From: Hymenobacter jeongseonensis
Lineage (GTDB): Bacteria; Bacteroidota; Bacteroidia; Cytophagales; Hymenobacteraceae
DNA: 64,000 nt
Assembly: GCF_015694725.1 (NCBI RefSeq)
Contig: NZ_JADQDQ010000003.1
Location: 310,001 to 374,000, forward strand
Reading direction: 5' to 3'
The notes beneath the pieces were generated by a model. It searched no databases and had not been told where the DNA came from. It worked only from the letters and a program-made list of their open reading frames with translations. Positions 8,964 to 17,408 of the stretch are shown here, one piece after another. The first letter of the stretch is position 1. Each line of letters opens with the position of its first letter. The translations under genes were made by a program, and so were the position numbers.

Positions 8964-9131
8964 ATGACTAAAGAAGAGGTATTCGAAGCAATGAATACTT
9001 TGCCCGAAAAGCTTGACCTTAATGCCTTGGTTGAGCGCCTTATCAGTCGTTGAGAAGGTTGATAAAGCCTAGCAGTTATTGAGCGGGGAGAGTCTATAAC
9101 GCAGGAAAAGGTAGAGCAACTGCTGAAGTAA
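8964..9131 (+). pseudogene. Decayed antitoxin gene (ParD/RelB-type partner)
   Basis: The ATG at 8964 opens MTKEEVFEAMNTLPEKLDLN and reads 29 codons to TGA at 9051. In the same frame after a short disrupted patch (9049-9068), the sequence continues LAVIERGESITQEKVEQLLK and stops at 9129. The parts together resemble a small antitoxin of about 55-60 residues with a conserved C-terminal helix (GESITQEKVEQLL). Two compensating frameshifts in the patch make it a pseudogene. Its stop overlaps the next start (TAATG), as in an intact toxin-antitoxin operon. Confidence 0.55.
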
Positions 9132-9336
9132 TGGCGCAAGTAGTTTGGTCTATGCGCCTAGCGGCGATTGGCAGGGGCTGCGAGATTGTTTTGAGCCAGT
9201 ATGTCCAAAATTTGTTGGGAAGCTAATGTGCCAGTTACTCAGCCGTATGCAGATGCTTGCTGATTCCGAGCAAAGTTGCCTTGTGATTCTAGAATTTGAC
9301 AATGCGTAGTTGCGACAAGTCAGCTTTGAGAGCTAA
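9131..9336 (+). pseudogene. Decayed ParE/RelE-type toxin
   Basis: The ATG at 9131 gives MAQVVWSMRLAAIGRGCEIV, like the start of ParE toxins (a strand followed by two helices), and stops at 9224. Another frame from 9232 then reads LADSEQSCLVILEFDNA, a stop, and LRQVSFES. This matches the ParE pattern in which a 'P.sG..vPE' strand is followed by 'iREv.fgsYRi'. At least one frameshift and two in-frame stops show that the gene is dead. It is coupled to the antitoxin remnant upstream. Confidence 0.55.
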
Positions 9337-9346
9337 TGCAGGAACT

Positions 9347-9595
9347 CTAGGTCTTGAGCCAATGGAGGAGTGGCGCAACCATCAAAAAAAGTACTAATGC
9401 TATTCCGATGGCTGCTATTGCATTGATAAATAGAGCGCTTCCTGCGTTTGCATAGCTGTTCTCGTATTCTTTGATGAGTGCTTCTTTCACTCGCATGTTG
9501 TTCTGGTATCGTAGCCACAGATACGCAAAGCCTATCGGAGTCAATAGCAACCTGGTGATTGTTTCCTCGACGATACCTCCGAAAATGTCCACCAT
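9347..9595 (-). CDS. Small two-helix membrane protein
   Basis: This 82-residue hypothetical has two hydrophobic segments: ITRLLLTPIGFAYLWL near residues 13-28 and ALFINAIAAIGIALVLFLMV near 54-73. A charged helix (RVKEALIKEYENSY) lies between them. Composition is more AT-rich than the neighbours, like the toxin-antitoxin remnant beside it, which fits a small acquired patch. No family is recognised, and it could be a spurious frame. Confidence 0.45.
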   Translation of the reverse strand: MVDIFGGIVEETITRLLLTPIGFAYLWLRYQNNMRVKEALIKEYENSYANAGSALFINAIAAIGIALVLFLMVAPLLHWLKT

Positions 9596-9641
9596 TCTAC
9601 TGTGCTTAGTCTTGTTAGAGTGCAGTGTTAAAATACACTAG

Positions 9642-11372
9642 TTATGCCCCAAACCCCGCATACCGCCGCTTGCGCCGCCACGCCCGCACAGCCCCAAAAA
9701 TCCCTAACAGCATCAGCGGCGCACCGAGGTTTAGCAACTGCCAGCGGCGGCGCTGTTCGGCTAGCTTGACCTTATCCAGAGGACGCAGGGTGATTTGCTT
9801 GCCGCGCACGGCGATGAGGCCGGTTTCGTCTAGCAGGTAGTCGGTGGCGTTCATCACCAACTCGCGGTTGGCGAATTCGGTGTTGGCGAGGCGGTCGAAT
9901 CCGAGACGGAATGGATTGCCGGTTTTGGGGTCAATTTCGGAGCGGATGAAGTCCCCATCGGCCAGCACCACAATTTTAGAGGGTTTGGCGTTGGCCGGTT
10001 TCTCCGGTTGAAACTGCAGAGTGCCAGGCCGGGCGCGGTTCGCGAAGAGCGATGTGAACTGGCCTTCGAGCAGGTAGCCCACCGGCTGGAAAGCCTTCTG
10101 GTAGAGCTTGGGGTTGGGTTCGAGGCGGGCGTCGTTGAAGTTGATGGGCACCGGGGCGGGCAGTACGCGGGTATAGCGCGAGGTGGTGAGCAGCGCCGTT
10201 TTGCGGATGCCAATGGCCTTCACTGTGTCGAGGTTGCCCGTGAATTTAAGGTACACCGCATCCAAGTTGCGGGTGATGGGGTGGGCGCTGAATTTATTGA
10301 TGAGCGGGTAGAGCTGCCAGGGCATGGGCTCAATCTTGGGCTTGTTGCCGTCCATGCCGGTCACGAGCGGAATTTGGCCGCTGTTGAGGTCGAGCAACAG
10401 GTTTTGGTTCAGGCGCAAGCCGTATTTGAACAGCAGGTCGTCGAGGTTGAGATTGTAGGGCGTGGCCAGCGCCACGCCATTGCGGGCCACGCTGTCGAGG
10501 TCCACCCGCAGCGCATCGACGAAAAACAGCGCCCGGCCGCCCTGGGTGATGAACTGGTCGAGCTTGAATTTTTCGTCCTCGGTGTAAGGGGTTTTGGGCT
10601 GGGCTACAACCACGGCATCAAGTGTGCTCAGGTCCTTTACCTTACTGAGCGTGACGCGAAAAACGTCGTACTGCTGCTGCCAGGTACCGAGCATGTCGCC
10701 GGCCTGTATGTTGCTCAGTTCGCCGTGGCCCTCTACCACGCCGATGCGTTTGCGCAGGGCCGGCACCAGCGTTCGGATGGTACTGGCCAGCTCATACTCC
10801 AGGCCCTCAATGCTTTGGTTGAGGCGCACATCGGCCGATTCGGCTTGATTGCCGCGTAGCAACAGCACGTTGCGGTCTTGGCCGCCTACACTGACGACGG
10901 CGTAGGGAAAGATGATTTTCTCCACGCGCTTGCCGTTTTCGGCGGCGCCAAGGTTGGTCGGCTTCAGCCCTTTTTTGAAAAGCGTGGTGTAGAACTGATT
11001 CCGGGCAGCTTCGGTGCTGGACGCGCTGGGGTCAATGAATATGTAATTTAGATTGGCACCGCCGTAGACTTGAAATTCATTCAGCGTTTCGCGCACGCCC
11101 TGTTCGAGGCGGCGGAAAGCCGGCGGGAAGTCGCCGGTGAGGTACACCGTGATGGTGACGGGCTGCTTGAGGCCGCGCAGCAGCGTTTTGGTAGCCGGCG
11201 ACATGGTGTAGCGCTTTTCCTCGGTTAAATCGAGGCGGAAGAATAAGCGCTGCGCCGCAAAGTTCAGCAGCAGCAGCCCGACGACTACGGCGGCAAAAAC
11301 AGACAGGTCGCGCTGCTTGCGCGAGGCCGCAACCGGGGCTGCGATGGGCGAATCGGGGAGGGTATTTTCCAT
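9642..11372 (-). CDS. gldG: Gliding motility ABC transporter component GldG
   Basis: Together with GldA (ATPase) and GldF (permease), this forms the ABC transporter needed for gliding in Flavobacterium. The 576 residues carry an N-terminal membrane segment (FAAVVVGLLLLNFAAQRLFF) followed by RLDLTEEKRYTMSPATK, a periplasmic domain with FFVDALRVDLDSV, LADGDFIRSEIDPKTG and TDYLLDETGL, and a C-terminal membrane helix before an Arg-rich tail. The ATG at 11372 overlaps the stop of gldF (TAATG), so the two are translationally coupled. Confidence 0.92.
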   Translation of the reverse strand: MENTLPDSPIAAPVAASRKQRDLSVFAAVVVGLLLLNFAAQRLFFRLDLTEEKRYTMSPATKTLLRGLKQPVTITVYLTGDFPPAFRRLEQGVRETLNEFQVYGGANLNYIFIDPSASSTEAARNQFYTTLFKKGLKPTNLGAAENGKRVEKIIFPYAVVSVGGQDRNVLLLRGNQAESADVRLNQSIEGLEYELASTIRTLVPALRKRIGVVEGHGELSNIQAGDMLGTWQQQYDVFRVTLSKVKDLSTLDAVVVAQPKTPYTEDEKFKLDQFITQGGRALFFVDALRVDLDSVARNGVALATPYNLNLDDLLFKYGLRLNQNLLLDLNSGQIPLVTGMDGNKPKIEPMPWQLYPLINKFSAHPITRNLDAVYLKFTGNLDTVKAIGIRKTALLTTSRYTRVLPAPVPINFNDARLEPNPKLYQKAFQPVGYLLEGQFTSLFANRARPGTLQFQPEKPANAKPSKIVVLADGDFIRSEIDPKTGNPFRLGFDRLANTEFANRELVMNATDYLLDETGLIAVRGKQITLRPLDKVKLAEQRRRWQLLNLGAPLMLLGIFGAVRAWRRKRRYAGFGA

Positions 11373-12097
11373 TACCAGTTTCGGCTCCGTAAGGCCAGCC
11401 GCGTGGCTTGTAAGGCCACTGCCACCACGCTGAAAAAATAAATCAAGTCGCGCGAGTCCACCAGGCCTTTGCTCAGGTCGCGGTAATGCGCGGCAATGCC
11501 CAATTGGCTCACGTAATAGGCGGGGCTGCCTTCGAGCACCGAGGCCAGCGAATCGAAGCCCGAATAAATCAGAAAACACCCCACCACGGCCATCAGAAAC
11601 GCAATAATCTGGTCGCGCGTGAGGGCCGAAGCCAGCACGCCAATGGCCGCAAATACCGCCGCCAGCAGCGCCAGGCCCAAGTACGAGCCGACGGTAGCGG
11701 CCGAATCAATGTTGCCTTCGGGACTGCCCAGTTGGTACACCGAGAAATAGTAAAGCAGGGTGGGAATCAACGCCAACAGCGCCAACAGAAAGCAGGCAAA
11801 GTATTTACCGCCAATGATTTGCCAATCGGTCAGCGGCCGAGTCAGCAGCAGTTCAATGGTGCCGACTTTTTTCTCCTCCGCGAAGGTGCGCATGGTGATG
11901 GCCGGAATGAGAAACAGGAATATCCAAGGCGCCAGCGAAAACAGGGTTTGGAGGTCGGCAAAGCCGTAATCCAGCACGCTGCTATCGGGAAATACCCACA
12001 CGAATAGGCCGGTTGCAATCAGGAATACGCCCAGCACCACGTAGGCAACCGGCGAATTCAGGAAGGCATTAAATTCTTTTTGAAGGATGGTGAGCAT
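11372..12097 (-). CDS. gldF: Gliding motility ABC transporter permease GldF
   Basis: This 241-residue membrane permease is the partner of GldA and GldG. Six or more membrane segments are visible. The family block MRTFAEEKKVGTIELLLTRP lies near residue 70, where the permease contacts the ATPase, and the N-terminus MLTILQKEFNAFLNSPVAYV is typical. It is separated from gldA by a 119-base gap that holds a perfect palindromic repeat. It is coupled to gldG. Confidence 0.92.
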   Translation of the reverse strand: MLTILQKEFNAFLNSPVAYVVLGVFLIATGLFVWVFPDSSVLDYGFADLQTLFSLAPWIFLFLIPAITMRTFAEEKKVGTIELLLTRPLTDWQIIGGKYFACFLLALLALIPTLLYYFSVYQLGSPEGNIDSAATVGSYLGLALLAAVFAAIGVLASALTRDQIIAFLMAVVGCFLIYSGFDSLASVLEGSPAYYVSQLGIAAHYRDLSKGLVDSRDLIYFFSVVAVALQATRLALRSRNW

Positions 12098-12123
12098 ATG
12101 TTAGAACGTCGCATGGCAGGACC

Positions 12124-12207
12124 GTCATGCAGAGCGCAGCGAAGCATCTCGCGTGCTGTAACTAATTAGCGACTTCGAGCGAGATGCTTCGCTGCGCTCT
12201 GCATGAC
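12124..12207. repeat. Palindromic intergenic repeat, copy 2 (perfect)
   Basis: Two perfect 29-base inverted arms (12124-12152 and 12179-12207) enclose a 26-base spacer. The core is AGAGCGCAGCGAAGCATCTC. It lies inside what should be one gldA-gldF-gldG operon, so a transcript would fold into a very stable hairpin between gldA and gldF. Confidence 0.88.
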
Positions 12208-12216
12208 CGGCCAATT

Positions 12217-13125
12217 TTACTTCGTCAATTCCCCGAAAACCTCTTCCAAGCTCTGCTGCTCCTGCCGCAGCCCCAGTAGAATCCAGCCTTCCTGCCCCGC
12301 CAGGCGCGACACGGCCGCACGCACATCGGTGCCGGGCGCAGCGCGCAGCAAGACCGCGCCATCAGGGGCGGCTTCCACGTGCCGCACGCCGGCCAGTTTG
12401 CTCAGTTTGGCAGTATCCACCGGGCCTTCGAACTCGGCGCGCACGATGGTTTCGCCGGCGGCCCGGGCGGCCAGCTCGGCCACGGGGCTGTCGGCCACTA
12501 GCTTGCCCCGGCTGATGATGAGCACACGGGAGCACAGTGCCGTGACTTCGGGCAGAATGTGGGTGCTGAAAATGACGGTTTTGTCCTCGCCCACTTCGCG
12601 GATGAGCTGGCGAATTTCCAGAATCTGGTTGGGGTCGAGGCCCGTGGTGGGCTCGTCCAAAATCAGCACCTCAGGGTCGTGGATAAGTGCTTGGGCCAAG
12701 CCTACCCGTTGCCGGTAGCCTTTGCTCAGCGCCCCAATTTGCTTGTTTTGCTCACGGCTGAGGCCCACGCGGCGCACCAGTTCGCCCACGCGGGTGCGAA
12801 GCTCCCGGCCGCGCAGCCCGTGCACCGAGCCAATGAATTCCAGGTACTCGTGCACGTACATGTCGAGGTAAAGCGGGTTGTGCTCGGGTAGGTAGCCCAC
12901 GTGCTGCCGCACCGCCAGGCTTTCGGTAAGCACGTCGTGGCCGGCCACGCGCACGGTGCCGGCGGTGGGAGGGAGGTAGCCGGTCGCAATTTTCATCGTT
13001 GTGCTTTTGCCCGCACCATTTGGCCCGAGGAAGCCCACGATTTCGCCCTTACCCGCCGTGAAGCTGATGTTGTCCACGGCGTTTTGGGTGCCGTAGGTTT
13101 TGGTCAGGTTTTCTATTTCTACCAT
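12217..13125 (-). CDS. gldA: Gliding motility ABC transporter ATPase GldA
   Basis: This 302-residue cytoplasmic ATPase has Walker A GPNGAGKST near residue 35, a Q-loop region at VGYLPEHNPLY, signature LSKGYRQRVGLAQAL, Walker B VLILDEPTTGLDP and switch His in FSTHILPE. A C-terminal extension of about 80 residues follows, as in GldA-type drug/polymer ATPases. It lies 33 bases downstream of a short-chain dehydrogenase gene and may share its promoter. Confidence 0.92.
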   Translation of the reverse strand: MVEIENLTKTYGTQNAVDNISFTAGKGEIVGFLGPNGAGKSTTMKIATGYLPPTAGTVRVAGHDVLTESLAVRQHVGYLPEHNPLYLDMYVHEYLEFIGSVHGLRGRELRTRVGELVRRVGLSREQNKQIGALSKGYRQRVGLAQALIHDPEVLILDEPTTGLDPNQILEIRQLIREVGEDKTVIFSTHILPEVTALCSRVLIISRGKLVADSPVAELAARAAGETIVRAEFEGPVDTAKLSKLAGVRHVEAAPDGAVLLRAAPGTDVRAAVSRLAGQEGWILLGLRQEQQSLEEVFGELTK

Positions 13126-13158
13126 GTAGTGATTGTGGGTGCGGGCTTGGGTACGCCC

Positions 13159-13854
13159 TTACTTTTTGGGTTGCAGCGGGCGCATTTCCACTTCCACCAC
13201 GTGAAAGTTGAAGGGCGTTTCCAACGAATAGATAATGAAACCGGCAATGTCGGCCGGGCTCATCATCGAATCGTTGGCCGTGGTGCCGGGAATGTCGTCA
13301 AAGAAGTTGGTTTGCGTCGAGCCGGGGCTAATACACGTCACCTTGATGCCATCGTTCCGCACCTCTTTGAATAGCGACTGCGAAAAACCGCGCACTGCAA
13401 ATTTGCTGGCGCAGTAGCCGGCCATGTTTTCGATGCCGGTGGTGCCTGCAATGCTGGCAATGTTGAGGATGTGGCCAGCCTGCTGGCGTTTCATGTGGGG
13501 CAGCACGGCGCGCGAACAAAAGAAGGTGCCATGCACGTTGGTGTCAAACATGAGCTTCCAGTCGTCGGTTTGGAAGCCGTCGACGGGGCCGGCAATGCCC
13601 AGGCCGGCGTTGTTTACCAGCACATGAACCTCGGGGCCGAGCTCCCGCAGCGTATTGGTGAGGGCTTCGGCCACGGCTACTTCGTCGCGCACATCGCACT
13701 CAAAAAACTGGAACCGGTCGTGCGCAAGGCCCTGGGGGGCGGTGCGGCCCCAGCCGGCCACGGCCGCGCCGCGGGCCAGCAAGGCCTCCACCGTTGCGCG
13801 CCCGATTCCTTTGCTCGCGCCGGTGACGATGGCGACTTTACCCGTGAGGTCCAT
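13159..13854 (-). CDS. Short-chain dehydrogenase/reductase
   Basis: This 231-residue classical SDR has the NAD(P)-binding motif TGASKGIG at residues 11-18, NNAG near 89, catalytic Ser in NIASIAG, and the YCASK pair (Tyr and Lys) near 150. Its substrate is not evident; 3-oxoacyl or sugar-alcohol reductases share this layout. It begins 21 bases from the divergent DUF2807 lipoprotein gene, so their control regions overlap. Confidence 0.85.
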   Translation of the reverse strand: MDLTGKVAIVTGASKGIGRATVEALLARGAAVAGWGRTAPQGLAHDRFQFFECDVRDEVAVAEALTNTLRELGPEVHVLVNNAGLGIAGPVDGFQTDDWKLMFDTNVHGTFFCSRAVLPHMKRQQAGHILNIASIAGTTGIENMAGYCASKFAVRGFSQSLFKEVRNDGIKVTCISPGSTQTNFFDDIPGTTANDSMMSPADIAGFIIYSLETPFNFHVVEVEMRPLQPKK

Positions 13855-13855
13855 T

Positions 13856-13863
13856 TATCTTTG
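13856..13863 (+). promoter_or_regulatory. -7 promoter element (TATCTTTG)
   Basis: Exact TAnnTTTG match 12 bases before the ATG of the DUF2807 lipoprotein. The transcript would have a very short leader. The element overlaps the start region of the divergent dehydrogenase gene. Confidence 0.5.
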
Positions 13864-13875
13864 AAAAAAGTAAGA

Positions 13876-14679
13876 ATGCAAATGCGCTATACGAGTTTGC
13901 GGCCGCAAGTTAGCGGCACGGGGTGGTTTGGGGGGATGGGCTGGCTTGTGCGCGCCGGTTGGGGGCTAAGTCTGGCCGCGAGCTTGAGCACCTGCCAGCC
14001 CGGCCACGGCGGCGACTGTCTCAAAAGCACCGGCAAAATCATTACCGAGCGGCGCGATGTGGCCCCGGGGCTGGTTTCTATCACGGCATTCGATAACGTG
14101 GACGTGCGCATTGTGCAGGATACCGAAACCTACGCCGAAGTGCGAGCAGGCGAAAACCTGATTGGAGACATCGAATTTACCCGCAAAGGACCCAGCTTGG
14201 AAATCGCCAACACCAGCAGCTGCAACTGGGCCCGCAGCTACGACACGCCCCGCGAGGTAACGTTGCACGTGCCGGCCCTCACCGATGTGTTTCTGCGCGG
14301 GCAGGGCAACGTGAGCACGGCCGGGGTATTTGAAAAAGATACCATCTTCTTCCACTTAATCGGGGCCGGCGACTTCGACCTGAACGTGAAGGCTCACCAG
14401 GTATACCTCGACTTGTACGAAGTGGGCGATGTGAACATCCGCGGCACCACCGATGGCTTCAACTTTAACCTGGGCGGCGGCGGCCGCCTATTTGCCCAGA
14501 ATCTGGATACGCGCCGCTGCTACTTCAACCTAACCAACTTCAGTGACGGTGACGCCCGCATTCGCGCCACCGACGCCGTGGGGGGCACAGTGGCCGGCAC
14601 GGGCACCCTGTATTACAGCGGGTCGCCGGGCTTCGTTGACATTAAAGTCACTGGCTCGGGCAGTGCCCAGCCTAATTAG
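13876..14679 (+). CDS. DUF2807 (GIN domain) lipoprotein
   Basis: The protein has 267 residues. A lipoprotein signal ends at LSLAASLSTC, with the lipobox Cys near residue 40. The mature part is a right-handed beta-helix of the GIN/DUF2807 type: repeated short strands such as FDNVDVRIVQD, ADVFLRGQGNV-like turns, LIGAGDFDLNV and LGGGGRLFAQNL. This family is common in Bacteroidota and of unknown role, probably at the outer membrane or cell surface. The start at 13876 gives the signal; the frame is open far upstream but overlaps the divergent dehydrogenase gene. Confidence 0.78.
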   Translation: MQMRYTSLRPQVSGTGWFGGMGWLVRAGWGLSLAASLSTCQPGHGGDCLKSTGKIITERRDVAPGLVSITAFDNVDVRIVQDTETYAEVRAGENLIGDIEFTRKGPSLEIANTSSCNWARSYDTPREVTLHVPALTDVFLRGQGNVSTAGVFEKDTIFFHLIGAGDFDLNVKAHQVYLDLYEVGDVNIRGTTDGFNFNLGGGGRLFAQNLDTRRCYFNLTNFSDGDARIRATDAVGGTVAGTGTLYYSGSPGFVDIKVTGSGSAQPN

Positions 14680-14780
14680 GAAGCATTATCCAACACGGGG
14701 AGCTGAATCAAAGCAATGTGTATTCAGCGCCAAGGGCGCAATGGGTTACATCACTGGCTTGGGTTTTCGGCCCGTACTAA

Positions 14781-15515
14781 CTACCCCAAGTCGCCCAACT
14801 GTGGCCGTATCAACAACTCCTCAATCACAGCGTGCGGGGATAAAGAATACGCCGAAAACACCGCTTCCGCCACGTCTTCGGCTTGCACAAACCGTCCGGC
14901 CGGCAGGTCCACGCCGGCCCAACTGGCCGTGAGCGTGGGTCCGGGCAGCACTGCCGTCACGCGCACGCCAGCGGGCTTGAGTTCTTCGCGCAGGTTGCGG
15001 GTAAAGCCCAGCAAGGCGTGCTTGGCAATGCCGTAGGAACCGCCGTTGGGGTAGGCCGTGATGCTGGCCGTGGAGCAGATGCTGAAAATGTGGCCGCGGC
15101 CCTGGGCAATAAAGCCCGGCAACAGGGGCAGCGTGACGTCGTAGGCACTTAGCAGGTTTACGGCCAGCATCTGGCGCAGCTGCGAGCCGTCGGCGGGTTC
15201 GTCCTGCAGCCGGCCGGGGACGAAGGCGCCGGCGTTGTTCACCAGTACTTCCACGGGCAGACCCAGGGCCAGCACAAAGGCGGCGAAGCGGGCGCAGTCT
15301 TCGGCCACGCTGAGGTCGGCGGGCAGGGTGTGCAGCACCGCGCCGGGAACATCTGCCTGCATCGCGGTTGTGAGGGCAGTCAAATCGGTGGCCGAGCGGG
15401 CGCAAGTGGCCACTGGATACCCGGCTCGCAGAAAGCGCGACACTACGGCCCGTCCAATACCTTTGCTGCCGCCGGTCACGACAATAATTTTTTCGTTCGT
15501 TTGCACTGTCAGCAC
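14781..15515 (-). CDS. Short-chain dehydrogenase/reductase
   Basis: This 244-residue SDR has TGGSKGIG at about residues 14-21, NNAG near 93, a CSTAS active-site Ser, and the YGIAK catalytic pair near 160. The C-terminus carries PGPTLTASW. The start is not ATG: GTG at 15515 or the better placed GTG at 15506 (MQTNEKIIVVTGG). It is a second SDR within 2 kb of the first and has no evident pathway partner; it faces the mlaE gene divergently. Confidence 0.82.
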   Translation of the reverse strand: MLTVQTNEKIIVVTGGSKGIGRAVVSRFLRAGYPVATCARSATDLTALTTAMQADVPGAVLHTLPADLSVAEDCARFAAFVLALGLPVEVLVNNAGAFVPGRLQDEPADGSQLRQMLAVNLLSAYDVTLPLLPGFIAQGRGHIFSICSTASITAYPNGGSYGIAKHALLGFTRNLREELKPAGVRVTAVLPGPTLTASWAGVDLPAGRFVQAEDVAEAVFSAYSLSPHAVIEELLIRPQLGDLG

Positions 15516-15607
15516 GTCATTTTACGTAAGGTGGCGCGTCATGCTGCCACTCGTCCGTAGCAACACCCCCGCTCAAACTTCGGTTTTTAATTTCTCAATA
15601 CCGCTCC

Positions 15608-16339
15608 ATGCTTAAAACTTTCGGCACGTTTGTCCTTTTTATGCGCGGCATGGTGACGCGTACCGAACGCTTCAGCGTGCTTTGGAACCGTACGATTGAC
15701 GAAGCCATCCTCATCGGGGTCGATTCGGTGGTTATCGTTTCCATTGTGTCGGCGTTTATCGGGGCCGTTACCTGCGTCCAGATTGCCTACAACCTCACCA
15801 ACCCACTTATTCCGCAGTCCACCATTGGGTACATGGTGCGCGAAATGACCATTCTCGAACTGGCTCCCACCATCACCAGCATTGTGCTGGCGGGTAAAGT
15901 TGGCAGTAGCATTGCCGGCGGTTTGGGCACTATGCGCATCACCGAACAAGTCTCAGCCCTGGAAGTAATGGGCATCAATTCCACCTCGTACCTGGTGCTG
16001 CCGCGGATTATCGCGGCGCTACTCATGTTTCCGCTGCTGGTTATTCTGGCCATGTTGCTCTCCATTTTGGGCGGATACCTGGCCGGCACCCTCACTGGCG
16101 TTATGACCTCGCAGGACTACATTGAAGGCATTCGCATGGATTTTATTCCCTACAACATCGTCTTTGCCCTCATCAAAGCCGTCGTATTTGCATTCCTAGT
16201 GTCCGGTATTTCCTCTTTCAAAGGGTACTACACTACTGGCGGTGCACTGGAAGTGGGGGCAGCCAGCACCGGCGCCGTTACCAATTCCATCATCGCCATT
16301 CTCATCGCCGACTTCGCCTTGGCCGCCTTGCTTCTCTAA
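15608..16339 (+). CDS. mlaE: MlaE-type ABC transporter permease
   Basis: Permease of the Mla/YrbE lipid transport family, which moves phospholipid between inner and outer membrane. The 243 residues have about six membrane segments. Recognised from ITILELAPTIT-like (MTILELAPTITSIVLAGKVG) and the MRITEQVSALEVMGINS block with the EQ..AL..MG signature. The ATPase gene follows 87 bases later. No MlaD-type MCE protein is next to the pair. Confidence 0.9.
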   Translation: MLKTFGTFVLFMRGMVTRTERFSVLWNRTIDEAILIGVDSVVIVSIVSAFIGAVTCVQIAYNLTNPLIPQSTIGYMVREMTILELAPTITSIVLAGKVGSSIAGGLGTMRITEQVSALEVMGINSTSYLVLPRIIAALLMFPLLVILAMLLSILGGYLAGTLTGVMTSQDYIEGIRMDFIPYNIVFALIKAVVFAFLVSGISSFKGYYTTGGALEVGAASTGAVTNSIIAILIADFALAALLL

Positions 16340-16426
16340 TTATCCAGCAACCGAAGCAGCGCGGGCTGAATCCATTTTCAGGCCGCTTTCCCGCCTTCAT
16401 TTGCTCAAGCCAGCCCTCTTTTTATC

Positions 16427-17242
16427 ATGATAGAAGTATCCAATATCGAAAAGTCATTCGACGGGACGCCCGTGCTCAAAGGCATTTCGTGCGTGTTCGA
16501 AACGGGCAAGTGCAACCTGTTGCTCGGCGGCTCGGGCACGGGCAAAAGCGTGCTGCTGCAGTGCATTGTGGGCCTGATGAAGCCCGACATTGGCTCCATC
16601 ACGTTCGATGGCACCATCTACACCAACAGCAAGGTGGACATCCGGCAGGAAATTCGCCGCAAAATCGGGATGCTGTTTCAGGGCTCGGCGCTGTTCGACT
16701 CGATGACGGTGGCCCAAAACGTAGAATTCCCGCTCCAAATGCTCACCCCGGAAATGACGCCCGCCGAGCGCCGTGACCGAGTGGAATTTTGCCTGAAGCG
16801 CGTGGGCCTGGAAAAAGCAGGCGACAAAATGCCCGCTGAAATTTCGGGCGGCATGAAAAAACGCGTCGGCATTGCCCGCGCCATCGCGCCTCAGTGTACC
16901 TACCTGTTCTGCGACGAACCCAACTCCGGCCTCGACCCCGCCACCAGTATCAAGATTGACGAGCTGATTCGGGAAATCACCCACGAATACGGCATCACCA
17001 CCGTCATCGTGACCCACGACATGAACTCCGTCATTGAAATCGGCGAGCACATCATCTTCCTGCATCAGGGCAAAAAGCTGTGGGATGGCACCAAGGATGA
17101 AATCCTGAATGCCGACGTTCCCGAACTCAAAGAATTTATTTTCAGCAGCAGCCTGGTGCGGGCCGCCAAGAAAGTAGACGATGAATCGGAAGGCGGCTTG
17201 GCTGCTATCACCGAAAACGATACCTACGGCAGCGGTATTTAA
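16427..17242 (+). CDS. mlaF: MlaF-type ABC transporter ATPase
   Basis: This 271-residue ATPase powers the MlaE permease. Seen: Walker A GGSGTGKSV near residue 35, signature SGGMKKRVGIARAIA, Walker B FCDEPNSGLDP and switch His VTHDMN. The GSGTGKSVLL and CDEPNSGLDP variants are characteristic of MlaF. The C-terminal part of about 40 residues is acidic. It ends shortly before a very long hairpin terminator. Confidence 0.9.
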   Translation: MIEVSNIEKSFDGTPVLKGISCVFETGKCNLLLGGSGTGKSVLLQCIVGLMKPDIGSITFDGTIYTNSKVDIRQEIRRKIGMLFQGSALFDSMTVAQNVEFPLQMLTPEMTPAERRDRVEFCLKRVGLEKAGDKMPAEISGGMKKRVGIARAIAPQCTYLFCDEPNSGLDPATSIKIDELIREITHEYGITTVIVTHDMNSVIEIGEHIIFLHQGKKLWDGTKDEILNADVPELKEFIFSSSLVRAAKKVDDESEGGLAAITENDTYGSGI

Positions 17243-17280
17243 TAGCGGGCCGTAGGTGCGAAGCCAGTATTTTTCGTGTC

Positions 17281-17337
17281 GGCGTTTTAACTGAAAAAAG
17301 GCTTCCTTATCAGAAGCCTTTTTTCAGTTAAAACGCC
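17281..17337. terminator. Long perfect hairpin terminator, bidirectional
   Basis: Perfect 25-bp stem (17281-17305 with 17313-17337) and a 7-base loop. An internal A6/T6 run inside the stem gives terminator-like tracts in both directions. It separates mlaF (plus) from the cupin gene (minus), whose 3' end is at 17409. Confidence 0.85.
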
Positions 17338-17408
17338 ATTTTCAGTAATTGTAGTTAAGCGCGCTTACCAGTATTAACGGCTGCGTAGAGGTTTTGATTT
17401 CGGAAGTA

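Noticed and set aside
13471..13875. Upstream extension of the DUF2807 lipoprotein reading frame
   Set aside because: The extra residues overlap the divergent dehydrogenase gene, and the signal peptide begins at the ATG at 13876.
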